Shown here in pieces: positions 1 to 11,078 of a DNA stretch of 64,000 bases. A program made the position numbers and the translations under genes. This DNA is from Gigaspora rosea (lineage: Eukaryota > Glomeromycota > Glomeromycetes > Diversisporales > Gigasporaceae). The notes beneath the pieces were generated by a model, which was given only the letters and a program-made list of their open reading frames with translations, ran no database searches and was not told where the DNA came from. The DNA is taken from assembly GCA_003550325.1 (NCBI GenBank), contig QKWP01001134.1, forward strand, positions 81,639-145,638, given 5' to 3'. Numbering within the stretch: the stretch's first letter is position 1; each line of letters starts with the position of its first letter.

Positions 1-915
1 TTGATACTTTATAACTCAGAAACGAATAATTCTCGTATCTAATTTTATAGTAATTTTTCAATTCCTGGATAAATTCTTGCATATGTTTGGTTGAATTACA
101 GATCACTTTAAGTGCAACATCCCTTCATATACCATTAATTTTATTGCACCAAGCTGCACAATATACAGTTTGAATCTGATTCCTAGTATCTTTGAACTCA
201 TATGGATAAAATAGAGTTAATTTGTATTTGAGTTATTATTGCTTTATTATAAGAATTCTATTACTGAACTTACTAACTATTGTGATAACTTATAGTATAT
301 GATTAAGGTTGTGTTGCTTTGTACTAAAAATTATTGTGAATACTATTGTGATTAGAAGTATTAGCTTGTATTAAAATTATTATAGTTTTCATTATAATAT
401 ACTATAAAAAATTCTGCTACTTAACTTGCAGGTTATTGTTGCGATGTCACAATAATTTCAAAACTGTAAATATCTGACGCTTGAGTATACAGTTAATTTA
501 CTAAACGTCTGGTGCTATATATAGCAGAATTCCACAAAATTTTCCTTCTTTTACCTTTTAGAAAGTCCAAGATTCATGATATATGTGTATTGCAACTCAG
601 GTTGCAAAATATTTCCGCTATGTAAATCTCTATGAACAAGTTTCTGTAAATAAATCAATTCGAGATCCAAAATTATGCAAGAATTTTATTGTAATAAAAT
701 TTTTTGTGCAATCTGCATAATTACAACAATCTTTTTTTGATACTCTATAACTTAGAAACGAATGATTTTCGTAACCAATTTTATAGTAATTTTTCAATTT
801 CTGGATAAATTCTTGTGTATTTTGTTTGAATTATAGATTACTTTAAGTGCAACACTCCACTATATACCATTAATTTATTGCACCAAGTTGCACGATACAC
901 AGTTGCGAAACTGAT
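1..915. repeat. Diverged direct repeat pair (about 180 bp)
   Basis: The first 180 bases recur at about 737-915 in the same orientation with scattered substitutions; both copies contain AGTGCAACA and a block around CCATTAATTT followed by TTGCACCAAG. The interval between is AT-rich with no reading frame. The window starts inside copy 1, so its left limit is unknown. Confidence 0.7.
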
Positions 916-2009
916 TTCTAGATATCTTTGAACTTATTATAGTCAATTCAAGATATTTAAATCTCTAATCTCTAATTATCTAATATTCTATTAAGTTCGA
1001 GACTATAATCAAAAACATAAAGAATAACATTAAATAATCTAGAATTAGTAAGGAACTACCTGTCTACATGTTTAATATAAATATTGAAACTATTTCTGAT
1101 TAGAAAATTATACTAGCCTGGTAGAAGTAAATGAATGTATCCGTTTCAATTCTATTTCCCAATTCTTTTAGGTGATTGTGTTTTCAAGCATATTATGCAC
1201 TGGTTCAGAAACAAAAATTTGTTAATTAGTCTCAATAAACTAAACAACTACTGTGTTAAATAAAATATAAAGATAAAACTACTTCTTTTTTTTTTAATTG
1301 GCTGATTTAAGATCAGCATTTCATTGGTTCTAAATGATTTTAGTAGCATCTCAAGTACTGGCTAATCACACTAAGGGAGCTGTTTAAAAACACTCTAATG
1401 TTTATAAATTTTGTTAAATAACATTTTTTTCGAGTTTAAAAGCAAAAAAATAAGTTTACTGTAATGCCTAATTAACTTATTTGTTACATATTACTTGTTT
1501 AAATTTCCCCTAAGTTAAGTTTTTAGGGATACTGATCTATACTGATCTTTTTTTATAGAAGACACACAAAGTGTTAAAAAAAACTATAATAAGTTTTTAA
1601 AAAAATTTATTCTTTAAAACTATAAATTGCCAATTGACGGATATGGCTTTTTATAGTAAGGATTACTTTAAAAATTTTTTTAGATTGTTAACTCAGAGAT
1701 CTTCAAGCCAATCAAATCAAATGCCACCATGCTTGTTTGTAATTAGTAATGCCACTGAATTAATTTTTAAAAAAGGCCTATTTCATTTTCATTGAAAAAA
1801 TTAAACTTTTTATAAGAAAAAGCAAATCAAATTTATATAGATACGTTCCTTATAATTTCATTTATTCAAAAAAAGTATCAAATAATTTCATCTTTTAAGT
1901 AAAAATAGGTCAAAAACAATTTCATTTTCAAATTTTAATTTCGGGTTTTAGAACCTGAAATAATTTCATCCTCATGTATATTTGTAATGTGAAATTTGAA
2001 TTATACATA
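916..2009. other. AT-rich intergenic stretch, nothing recognised
   Basis: No reading frame of useful length, no recognisable RNA gene and no clear repeat boundary. Homopolymer A/T runs are frequent. Confidence 0.6.
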
Positions 2010-3139
2010 CAGTCGCACTCCCATATAGTCACCTCCCTCATAGTCACATTTCCTATTTAATCACTTAAAAGTTTGGTCCCGATTATATTTATATTAAATT
2101 TCTTTCTATAACGTCACAATTACTATATAAGCACTATCACCAAATTTTACAAACAAATATAAATAATTTATTTCTATAAAAGCACAATTTTCTATAAAAT
2201 CACAATTTTAAATTTTAAAACTTTTTAAATAATAACAATTGTCTATAATATCACATTTTTAATAGTGAATTTACTAACAATATAACAAAAAATTCGTAAG
2301 ATTTAATCATATTTCAACATCGATTTTCTCGATAACCAATAATTAAAATGGTCTCAAATTTTTACCATAGATATAATTTATATTCCTTTATATGATATTA
2401 AAATTTTAGCTTAATTGGATCAATAGTTCTTGAGAAATCGATTGTAAACGATAGTCTATTTTTTTAAAAAAATTAATTATCGTATACAAGCAATATCATA
2501 GGAACTAACAATCCAATTTGGCTGAAATTTTAGTATATTATAAAGGAATATAGCTATTATCTATAGAAAAATTTTGAGCCTTTTTTAATTATAGGTTATC
2601 GAGAAAATTGATGCCAAAGTTTGATTAAGTCTTACGAATTTTTTATGTTCTAAAAAATTCGTAAGACTTAATCAAACTTTGGCATCAATTTTCTCGATAA
2701 CCATTAATTCAAAAAGGCTAAAATTTATATCATAGATAATATCGATATTCCTCTATAATATATTAAAATTTCAGCTAAATTAGGTGGTTAGTTCTTGAAA
2801 TATTGCTAGTATACGATAATCAATTTTTTTAAAAAAATTGACTATCGTATACAAGCGATTTCTCAAGAACTATTGATCCAATTCAGCTAAAATTTTAATA
2901 TATTATAAATAAATATGGATACTATATGTGATAAAAATTTGAGCCTTTTATAATTATTGGTTATCGAGAAAATTGATGTTGAAGTTTGATTAAATCTTAC
3001 GAATTTTATAATTCTATATATTCACTATAATTTAATTTTTATATAAAAGTGATTTTTTAGAAAAAATTTATATTGTCACATCTCTACATAGTCACCAGAT
3101 TTCTGAGTCCGAGGGTGTGATTATATGGGAGTGCGACTG
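2010..3139. mobile_element. Tc1/mariner-type non-autonomous element, quadruple alternating hairpin
   Basis: The termini are an inverted repeat of about 30 bp beginning CAGTCGCACTCCCATATAG, flanked on both sides by TA (2008-2009 and 3140-3141), as expected for Tc1/mariner/pogo integration. The subterminal region repeats ATAGTCAC and TATAANNTCAC motifs. The interior consists of about four copies of a 170-175 bp module in alternating orientation (about 2288-2465 plus, 2470-2640 minus, 2655-2830 plus, 2833-3005 minus), each containing TTCGTAAGAYTTAATCA and TTTTCTCGATAACC. No transposase frame is present. Transcripts would fold into two long hairpins. Confidence 0.85.
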
Positions 3140-3273
3140 TATTAGCTAATCATAGTAATTTAATAATTTAATAACAAAATAAAATCTATATTTATTCTTT
3201 GGTCTGTCAAATGTTCTTGATTTATTTATTTATTTATTTATATTGATTATATAGTAACTCAATTTATAAAATG

Positions 3274-3405
3274 TTAAATTATATAAAACTCAATTAATAA
3301 GTAGAGCAGAATATGTTAATAACAAATTTAAATTGTATATTAAATTATATAAAACTCAATTAATAAGTAGAGCAGAATATGTTAATAACAAATTTAAATT
3401 GTATA
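3274..3405. repeat. Perfect 66-bp tandem duplication
   Basis: Two adjacent copies (3274-3339 and 3340-3405) appear identical, so the duplication is recent relative to the decayed surroundings. Each contains AGTAGAGCAGAATATG. Confidence 0.9.
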
Positions 3406-3429
3406 TCCAAGTTTATTTTATTAAAATTA

Positions 3430-3690
3430 GATTATTTTTAATTTGACTTGACTAAAAATTACTTATCTAAAAATTATTTGTCCAAAAAATTACTTGCTTA
3501 AATAAACTACTTATCTAAAAAACTATTTATCTAAAAAAACTATTTACCTAAAAAAAAACTATTATCTAAAAAAACTATTTATCTAAAAAAACTATTTATC
3601 TAAAAAAAACTGTTTATTTAAAAAACTACTACACTTAAAAAAACTAAATATCTAAAAACTACATATTTAAAAAACTAGCTTCGTCAATAA
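3430..3690. repeat. Minisatellite with unit like AAACTATTTATCTAAAA
   Basis: About 13 degenerate units of 16-20 bp with variable A-run length. Variation is mainly in homopolymer length plus TAT/TAC substitutions. Confidence 0.85.
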
Positions 3691-4298
3691 TAGTTCTCTT
3701 TAATGTATTTAAATCTAATAATACTTATTTAAACATACTAATTTAGCTCATGACTTATAGTTACCCACAACTTCATTTAACATCTAGCAATTGATAATTG
3801 TCAAGAGGTTTAGTAAGTTGAACTTTTAAAAAAAAGTTTTTAAAGCAAAATAAGACAATAGTATATACATCAAAATAAAATAAAGCACCTATTTTGAAGA
3901 CATGATTCTTCTTAGCTTTATTATTTTTATGCTTTAAACTTAGAAAATCAAAGAGTGCTTTATAAAAATAAACTGCTGTACCTTGTATGCAAATATAATT
4001 TCTTTTAGGAACCCCCTAAAAAGTAATTTGAAGAGGGCTTACTATTGCAATTTACTATAAAAAAGAGTCAATCATTTGAATGTTGATTACTAAATTTCAT
4101 AGTAAAAAATTTATATCTGTGATCTGTGTAACAAATTGTGTGACTGTTATGACCGCAGTTAGTAATACAGTTAATAACTAGTTATAGCAGATAAATTATT
4201 TACCCAATTATTCAATTAAACATCTAAATAAGTGACAAGTAGAAATAGGATGCTGCACAGAATGCCAAAAGAGAAACAAAACATGGCGATTTGCATCA

Positions 4299-5036
4299 CA
4301 TGGTCAATAAAACTGTCATTCATATTTCTGGTCAAATTTGCAGATTATTTGACCACATTTAAAGTTGTTTTCCTAGATTTGGCCAAATTATTTGCAAATT
4401 TGACCAGAATTATTAACGATTTGTTTTGACCAGACATATCAAATAATTGATTGTAGTGCAGTATGATTACAAAAACAATATAATGAAAAGAGTCTGAACT
4501 TGAAAAGGACCTACGTTGCCCAGCTACCTTATTTGTAATATTCTGTTACCTAAAGAAACCCATCGCATACATTTCTGTCAAAATTGCAAATCATTTGACC
4601 GGAATTAAAATTGGTTTGTTATAATTCTGGCCAAATAATCTGCAAATTTGGCCAGAATTATTAAAAAGGTATTTCTCAACCGGGTTTAAACACCTACCTA
4701 AAAAATTTTCAGATCATGTGATATACATTAATTTATATACTCATTATTGTTATATTTTTCATTAATGTTCACTTATATCAATAAAAAAGGTTTATTTAAA
4801 AATGAAACACATCATTAATCATGCAAAGTCACATGATCTAAAAATTTTTGAGAGTCGGGTTGATTTTTCTATTTATCAGATGATGCAGATACACCAATAT
4901 GGATTTTAAGCAATAATTATTCATTTATCAGCCAGAATATTAAAAATTTGGCATATGGTCATAATCTTGACCAGCGCTGACCGACTAATATCGGTCAGGT
5001 CATTGACTGGTCATGACCGGACCGTACCCATCCCTA
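4299..5036. repeat. Decayed hAT-like remnant with TGACC/TGGCC keywords and a right end CCCATCCCTA
   Basis: Many short copies of TTTGACC, TGGTCAAAT and GGCCAAAT in both orientations lie between 4299 and 4670, and a denser GACC cluster lies at 4960-5036. The right margin (5027-5036) reads CCCATCCCTA, the usual inverted form of a hAT terminus. I could not find a matching left terminus or an 8-bp duplication, so the limits are approximate. Confidence 0.35.
4674..4863. mobile_element. Small inverted-repeat element (MITE-like) of about 190 bp
   Basis: The left arm contains CAGATCATGTGA (4710-4721) and TCAACCGGG; the right arm (4829-4863) reads back as TCAACCCGACTCTC followed by AGATCATGTGA. The arms pair over about 35-45 bp with small indels. 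No target duplication was identified. Confidence 0.5.
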
Positions 5037-5299
5037 CTTGATAAGAAAGTCATGATTCACGTACATGCAGTCGAAGACACATAAATAAAAACTAGAATGC
5101 ATGTTTTATTTCTAAGTCTAATGCTAGTTAGAAAAATCTATCGTCTAGTAATCATGTAATTAGACTTGCGTAATAAACATAATAATCAACTTGTGAGCAA
5201 ATTTGAAATAGCAATTACAGTCACACCCGGCTATAATCACACTCTTGGTCAAAAAAAATAAGTTGTGCTTATAGAAAGGTTAAATTAATATATTTTTAA

Positions 5300-6720
5300 C
5301 GCCACGCAAAGTAAAGATGCCTGACGAATGACGAATCATTCGTCATTGACGAATGACGAAACCATTTCGTCAGGTGACTTCCAATTGACGAATTGACGAT
5401 TGACGAAACCCCTGACGATTGACGAAATCTATGACGAATTGACGAAATCTATGACGAATTGACGAAACCTATGACGAATTGACGAAACCTTTGACGAAAC
5501 CTGATGAGTTATATTCATACAAGATAGAGTTAATTACCCGTTTATAAAAATTAAGAAGTGTTTTAATAAGCCGTAAAAGGGTCTAATATAGTATCACCAG
5601 CAAAAGAATATAACCTAATTAACCTTTTAGGCAATTCCATAGGAAAGTCGCGGTCAATAACTATAAGAGCTAAAAAACGATGCTTTAACAGAACAGCGAT
5701 GATGCATAATTAATAGCAGCGATAGTGAATCAATATAGGTTGGATAATAATATGGTATCCATTACATTCTTGTTAACCATCGTGATGTTACTTATTTACG
5801 AATAACAAATCAAAAAGGAAATTAAATTTTGTAAATAAACAAAGCGCGTAAAAATAGAAGTTTAGGGTTAAGGTGTTATTGTTGGAGACTACAGCGATAG
5901 ATTGGTGCTCATTATATGTAACATTTCAATAACATCATTTTTAATTAGTGCACCAAGGTCGATTTAAACATTGGTTTCCACATGTTCGGAATATGTGTTG
6001 GATTTATCCGGAATCGACGAAAACAAACGCGTGCACAATTTGACTATTCCGGATCAACCCGACATAAATTTGAACACGTGACATACGAAAGAAGAAAAAA
6101 GAAAAAGCCAATGAAACCTTATAATGAAATAACATTCTTTTAAGGTTTAGTGTATCCAAGATCATTATGCTAAAGGGGTTCCTGAATCGATTTATCAAGG
6201 TTTATCAATTGTTAAAGGTTTGTCAAGGTTTCGTCAATTTGTCATAGATTTCGTCAATTCGTCATAGATTTCGTCAATTCGTCATAGGTTTCGTCAATCG
6301 TCGGGGTTTCGTCAATCGTCAAGGTTTCGTCATGCCGAAACCATGACGAAACCATTTCGTCAACGCAAAAAACATTTCGTCAGGCATCTTTAACGCAAAG
6401 TTGATTTTTCGTTTTGCATTGCCCGCCGTCCCATTTTTTCAATTTTTTCAAAAAATTTTTTTTTTTTTTTTTAGATCCCAATTGTGTCAATTGTTCGATT
6501 TTGACATCTATTTTTTCTCACAACGTTAATAATTGAATGAATTCTAAGTGTGGCAAAAAATTTATTCCAATAATTATTTTCATCCGGTGTCACCCGATGG
6601 TGACCTTAATTTCCCGTAATCGTCCGATAGGACTGACAGGAAAAATATGACTGCCGGCCCAATTTTTTGATTCCTTGTTGTGAAAATGAAAAAATTAGCC
6701 TTGTTGGCCTTAATGTGAAC

Positions 6721-6765
<45 letters not shown>

Positions 6766-6830
6766 CCGCCCGTCCGTCCCGAATTTTGAAATCCATGTAA
6801 TGCAAAACGAAAAATCAACTTTGCGTGGCC
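5300..6830. mobile_element. PIF/Harbinger-like non-autonomous element, split by a hAT insertion
   Basis: The terminal inverted repeat begins GGCCACGCAAAGTTGATTTT and continues to GCATT (about 32 bp; one mismatch at the left end). It is flanked by TAA on both sides (5297-5299, 6831-6833), the 3-bp TWA duplication typical of PIF/Harbinger. Without the nested 1.09 kb insertion it would be about 440 bp. A decayed relative appears to lie at about 29088-29460 (TTGATTTTTCGGTATGCATT). Confidence 0.75.
5312..6392. mobile_element. hAT-like element with TGACGAA keyword arms and core I
   Basis: The termini are TAAAGATGCCTGACGAA and its inverse. The element is flanked by an 8-bp duplication ACGCAAAG (5304-5311, 6393-6400), the hAT signature. 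Both arms (5312-5505 and about 6205-6392) are dense with TGACGAA / TTCGTCA in inverted orientation. The central 700 bp has no transposase but carries a conserved block (about 5895-6120) also found at 31480-31690 and 56620-56860. It sits inside the left TIR of the PIF-like element. Confidence 0.85.
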
Positions 6831-6889
6831 TAATAAGTTGGGACCTAAAAAAATATAAAGTTTATAAATTGCGAATAGCCAGGTGTGAC

Positions 6890-7169
6890 TAGTGATGTGC
6901 CATTTATTTGATGTCTGAATTTTTTTAGCGTACAGTACGTACAGTACGTACAGTACGTATAGTTGTATAGTGTGTATAGTTGTGAAATACGTATAGTACG
7001 CATATGATATACAAACTACCTATATACAAAATTTTGCAAGGAATAAGTTTGCTTAGAAAATAAAAGACAGTTTCATAAGGGCAAATTTAAGATATGAATA
7101 ACTTTATGATTTGTTCTAGAACATTCTAAAAAATTTTTTGCGTACTGTACTATACACGGCACATCACTA
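6890..7169. mobile_element. 280-bp hAT MITE with TACAGTACG arms
   Basis: The ends are TAGTGATGTGCC and GGCACATCACTA, with a perfect 8-bp duplication GGTGTGAC (6882-6889, 7170-7177). The left arm repeats CGTACAGTACGTACAGTACG-type units and the right arm holds the inverse GTACTGTAC. The middle (about 6985-7120) contains CAAAATTTTGCAAGGAAT, resembling the core of the element at 7667-8338. Confidence 0.9.
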
Positions 7170-7198
7170 GGTGTGACTTAAATTCAGTATAATAATAA

Positions 7199-7433
7199 GG
7201 CCGTTTGAAGCTGATTCTTCGGTTAACATCACTTTTCCAGGACTCTTGGGAGGGGGGAGGGGGCAAAATTGAAATGAACATATGAATCGAACATTTAAAA
7301 ATGAGCAAAGGTGGGCAATTTCATTGGTTGATATAAATCAGGTGACTGGCGAGTGTCATCCAGCATTTTGATTGGTTGTTCGTTTTCGGGGGAGGTGGGG
7401 TGATGTTAACCGAAAAATTAACTTCAAACAGCC
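7199..7433. mobile_element. 235-bp Tourist-like PIF/Harbinger MITE
   Basis: An inverted repeat of about 40 bp starts GGCCGTTTGAAG (left) and its near-perfect inverse ends CTTCAAACAGCC, with TTCGGTTAACATCAC inside each arm. TAA flanks both ends (7196-7198, 7434-7436). Termini beginning GGC with GTTTG and a TAA duplication are characteristic of Tourist-type elements. The interior is G-rich and non-coding. Confidence 0.85.
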
Positions 7434-7592
7434 TAACTCTAAAATATATATTTAATCATGGGAAACAATTACTATTATAGTTGATCGGTTTTGTCAGCCA
7501 ACAATAAATTTGGGTCCTTACTTGTAATAATTTTCGAGTATCGGGCCTCTATTTTCGTTTTGGGCCCTTATCTGAAACTATTTTAGATTTTG

Positions 7593-8775
7593 CTACCGTA
7601 TTTTACCGAAAATAAGCACCCTTTTTTAGTTGACAAGTCAACAAACCGAAAAGGAAAGGAAGCCTACCCTATAAGAAAAATGTACCGTATAGGCACGGGA
7701 TGGAATCGGATAGGCACGAGTCATTTTGGCACGGGTCAAGGTCCGGATTTGTACGGGTATGGCCGAGTTGGATCGGGTTTAGTGGACCGTGAGGGACCGT
7801 GTGCCCGTGCCAATTGGGCCGTAAATGGCACGGGTTTTGCAGCAGTTTACTAGTCGAATCGGCATGGGATTTGGCACGGGTAATGAACGTAAATTCACGT
7901 GCCACCGCGATAACGATGTGGATTAACTATTAAAACATAAATTTACATAAGTAATCAACATAAGATGAACAAGCTAACTGCATATGAAGCAAAATTTTGT
8001 AAGGAATTTTTTTTGTTAAGATACACAGGGAAGCTTCATTAGTGAAATCATGAGATATCGCTCTGTTTTTTAAAAAAAATCCTTTACTGACCTTTCGCTC
8101 TCCACGAAACGAGCCAACACGTATCACGAGCCAACACGTGTGTAACGTACACATACGTGTCATCTGAACGTGCCATTTCATAAGACGTGATATTACGTGC
8201 CACCCGTTGCCGCAATGTCCGTGCCATTTTTACCGTGCCATTCCGTAAAACGTTCCTGCACGTGCCACAAGATCCGTGCCATTTCGAGCATTCCCGACAC
8301 CAACCCGTACCACCACCCGTACCACTTTTCTTATAGGGCTAAGCAGTGATCAACAATCATATGGGTAATCCTGATGGTAACAGAAAAGGATGATCGTACA
8401 TACAACTCCCAGATGATAATGATGCAAAGGGATTAAAGATAAGCAATTCAATGAGTTACTGATTTAGGATATTATGACATAACCACTAACATAACAAACC
8501 ATAATTATTAACAAAGACAGGAGATTTGTGAAATGATATGCACCCGCCACATAAAAGGTAATAATATTTGAACCACACTCAGCCCCTTTTTTTGAATTCT
8601 TCATATTTACGGCTGGCTTGCGTTATGAAGGTATCGCTGATTAAATGAATAAAGGTTTGTATTATCATAATTATTATAATCAATATAAAATGGTTAATTA
8701 AAAATAATTTCTTTCGAAGGGGTGCTTATTTTCTAATATAATACAAATCAAGGGGGTGCTTATTTTCGGGTACAT
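7593..8775. mobile_element. TIR element with ACCGAAAATAAGCACCC ends
   Basis: ACCGAAAATAAGCACCC near 7605 is mirrored by GGGTGCTTATTTTCGGGT at about 8754-8771, with an extra subterminal copy of GGGTGCTTATTTTC at 8720. It encloses the element at 7667-8338. No coding capacity and no secure target duplication; the class is unassigned, possibly mariner-like. Confidence 0.55.
7667..8338. mobile_element. 672-bp TIR element with GGCACGGG keyword arms and core II
   Basis: The ends CCCTATAAGAAAA and TTTTCTTATAGGG are flanked by a 3-bp repeat CTA (7664-7666, 8339-8341). The left arm (7690-7890) repeats GGCACGGGT / CACGGG and the right arm (8100-8330) repeats CGTGCCA / ACCCGTACC, so the arms are inverted keyword arrays. 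The core near 7985-8075 (GAAGCAAAATTTTGTAAGGA) resembles the core of the MITE at 6890-7169. Confidence 0.75.
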
Positions 8776-8845
8776 AGATTTTACATAAAAACTTTTTCGG
8801 CGCACAAAGAGTCCGAGAACGCATTTTTTTGCTACCTAAGCTGCG

Positions 8846-8891
8846 TATAATATAAATTCAACGGACAATCCCTCTTCAGACGAAAAATAAA
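8846..8891 (+). promoter_or_regulatory. TATA-like box and short leader of the dioxygenase/ATP-grasp gene
   Basis: TATAATATAAA at 8847-8857 lies about 35-45 bases before the ATG at 8892. The leader is A-rich and the start context is AAAATAAAATGG, a good fungal context. Placement is by sequence only. Confidence 0.45.
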
Positions 8892-11078
8892 ATGGCTGAA
8901 ATCGAAACCAATAAAGTTTTAAGTATCTTAAAAGCCGATATGAAATCGTTAATGAATAATAGATTTCTTCAAATTTGCTGCACTCCTGATCAATTTTACC
9001 ATTCCATACAAGATATTAAAAATGAAATTGAAGGCAAGGGTTTTTCTGTCATTAAAACTCGGGATTCTGATATTATAACGCTCAAGACTATCTCTCAAGC
9101 TCTAGGGATAATTCAATCTCATATTCGTTCTGATTATGATGGTATTGTAAGTGAATTAGACTCGAAATATTCTAGCTGGAAAAATTTTAAGGAAGAGTAT
9201 CAAGGTATATCAAAAGAAGTGGCCATCTCCCCTCATACAGATGGAACAATTCTTGAAGGTATGTTCCCAGCCCAAACTACTATGGTAAAAATATCACCCT
9301 CAAAAATGCTTTTGATCCAACCGATTGAAAATGATGCTGATGGTGGTGAAATCATACTTGTTGACGGCAAGAAAGTACTGGAATCAATCTTGGCAAAAAG
9401 ACCAAAATTAGCTGAGATTTTAATGAAGCCTGAATGCGTAGTTTTTGCAGAGATGATCATATGTCTATGAATTACCCTGTCTATGAACACATGCAAGATG
9501 ATAGCATTCGCTTACATTTTCGATACGATCAGACAACATTTGCTCCATATTGGTCCTATGAAGCTGTAAAATTCCTTCATAAAAATTATCATATGAATCC
9601 AAAATACCAAGCTAAAATACGCCTTAAAGAAAAGGAACATATTTTAATAGTGGATAATCATAGAATGTTGCATGGCCGTGGTGAATTTGCTGGAAATCGT
9701 AAATTACGCCAAGTTTGGTTAAATGATGATGACCCCATTATTCTCAAAAACGTGCATGATATCTATAGAAATAATCGCGCTACAATGCCATATGCACCTT
9801 ATATACCACTTAATAACGCTTCCAAATACAAGAAAATAAATACAGGTATTAGATTAGACAAAAGTTTGTATAATAAGGGAAAAAATGTAAGTTTTAAAGT
9901 TATCATACCTTTGAATTTAAGGAATTTAGCCCAGTAGCTATTTTGTATCAAGCACTTCAACCTCCTATAATTGATGGGATTCGGGAGCCATTAAAACCCG
10001 GAGGATATAGTGATAGCGGAGCTGATATCGCCTATTCTTTGAGATCCGACAACATTCCTATAGTTACCCCTGTTGATAATCCTAGCCCAACATCCGATTT
10101 GGATTGGGTTTTTCCTGACACAGAAGAAGGAATAAGTACAGCCATTTCAAAAGGTGCAAAGACACTTTGGGCAAATACTATTCTCTTCGATACTCATCCA
10201 TTGAATCACATGAGTTTTAGAGAAGATATTAAACTTGTTGGTCATCTTCCATCAAATGTACGAAAATATGATAACAAATGGTTTACTAATGAATTAATCA
10301 AAAACAATGGAATTTTGGTTCCTCATGCAATTCTTATTGGAAGCTCTACATATAATGGTACATACCGATTGAACGATATAACCTTGGATATTTTAAATAA
10401 AAAAGGCATCCGATTCCCTGCTGTTGTTAAACCTATACGTGCCGTGGAAGTCAAGGTGTTAAAAAGGTTGACTCTATTGAGCAAATGAAAGAGCACGCGG
10501 AAAAGCTTCTGTCCACCAGAACTGTGATTGATGGTCAATATTGCTTTGAATATGGTGATACTTTAATTCTTGAAGAATATTTAGAAGGAGAAGAGATAAC
10601 AGCTACCATTATGCCCCCTGGAATGTATGATATTAATTTTAAAAATGTCACCTTTAATAAATATTGGCACTTACCACTAGTAAAAAGATTTAATCACAAT
10701 AATGGTATTGCTCCATATAGTGGAGTTGTTGCAGTAATTGAGAATAGCTCACTTATTAGTAATGAGGAAATGCAGTATCCAATATATAAACAAGTCGCTC
10801 AAGATTGTGAAAAGGCTGCACAAATTATGAGACCATTAGCACCAATCCGTATAGATTGCCGCAGAATAGCACCAGAAAAACCATTTGCTTTATTTGATAT
10901 AAATATGAAACCAAACATGACAGGTCCTGGCCGCCCTGGACGTAATATGCAAAGTAGTTTAAGCTGTATAGCTGCAAATGGCATAGGATGGAACTATCCA
11001 GACCTTCTTAAGGCTATGTTGCGCCAAGCATGGCTGATTAAGAAATTTATTAGGTACTGTACAGTGATTTTTCAATAA
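8892..11078 (+). CDS. TauD/TfdA-like dioxygenase fused to a D-Ala-D-Ala-ligase-like ATP-grasp (frame interrupted three times)
   Basis: The N-terminal half resembles Fe(II)/2-oxoglutarate dioxygenases of the TauD family. It has an H-x-D metal motif in ISPHTDGT (His115, Asp117) and, about 220 residues later, the distal metal His and 2-oxoglutarate Arg in HRMLHGRGEF...LRQVW. The C-terminal half resembles an ATP-grasp ligase: a glycine-rich loop near 10430-10465, LILEEYLEGEEITATI (from about 10563), and FDINMKPNMTGPGRPGR (from about 10896) where the family has its metal-binding E/N-rich end. The likely role is oxidation plus ATP-dependent ligation of an amino-acid-like substrate (inference). It is carried as segments 8892-9470, 9434-9937, 9943-10488 and 10485-11078. 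Each junction fits one missing base in a homopolymer (T5 at about 9450, A3 at about 9896, G at about 10443), giving one intronless frame of about 729 codons. The domain fusion and lack of introns suggest bacterial origin. It could be a true pseudogene instead. Confidence 0.8.

Larger units (their letters stand above)
5218..7179. mobile_element. Mariner-like outer element hosting two nested insertions
   Basis: The left terminus reads AGTCACACCCGGCTAT (from 5219). The right terminus, after removing a hAT MITE (6890-7169) and one copy of its 8-bp duplication, reads back as AGTCACACCTGGCTAT. The sequence class (CAGTCRCAC-like end, TATAATCAC subterminal motif) resembles the element at 2010-3139. 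The right TIR was split by the MITE, so this is the oldest layer of the stack. No coding sequence belongs to it. Confidence 0.65.

Noticed and set aside
5313..5505. CRISPR-like array of TGACGAA repeats
   Set aside because: Spacing is irregular, spacers are themselves repeat-like, the inverse array at 6205-6392 shows a transposon arm, and the host is eukaryotic.
6606..6818. Open frame with a poly-Phe run
   Set aside because: It is produced by an A-run in the PIF-like element; no coding features.
9887..9921. A 35-base GT...AG intron in the dioxygenase gene
   Set aside because: GTAAGT...AAG would rejoin the frame, but the downstream frame is open to 9898 with family-like residues, so a single missing A explains the break more simply. 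35 bases is also very short for an intron.
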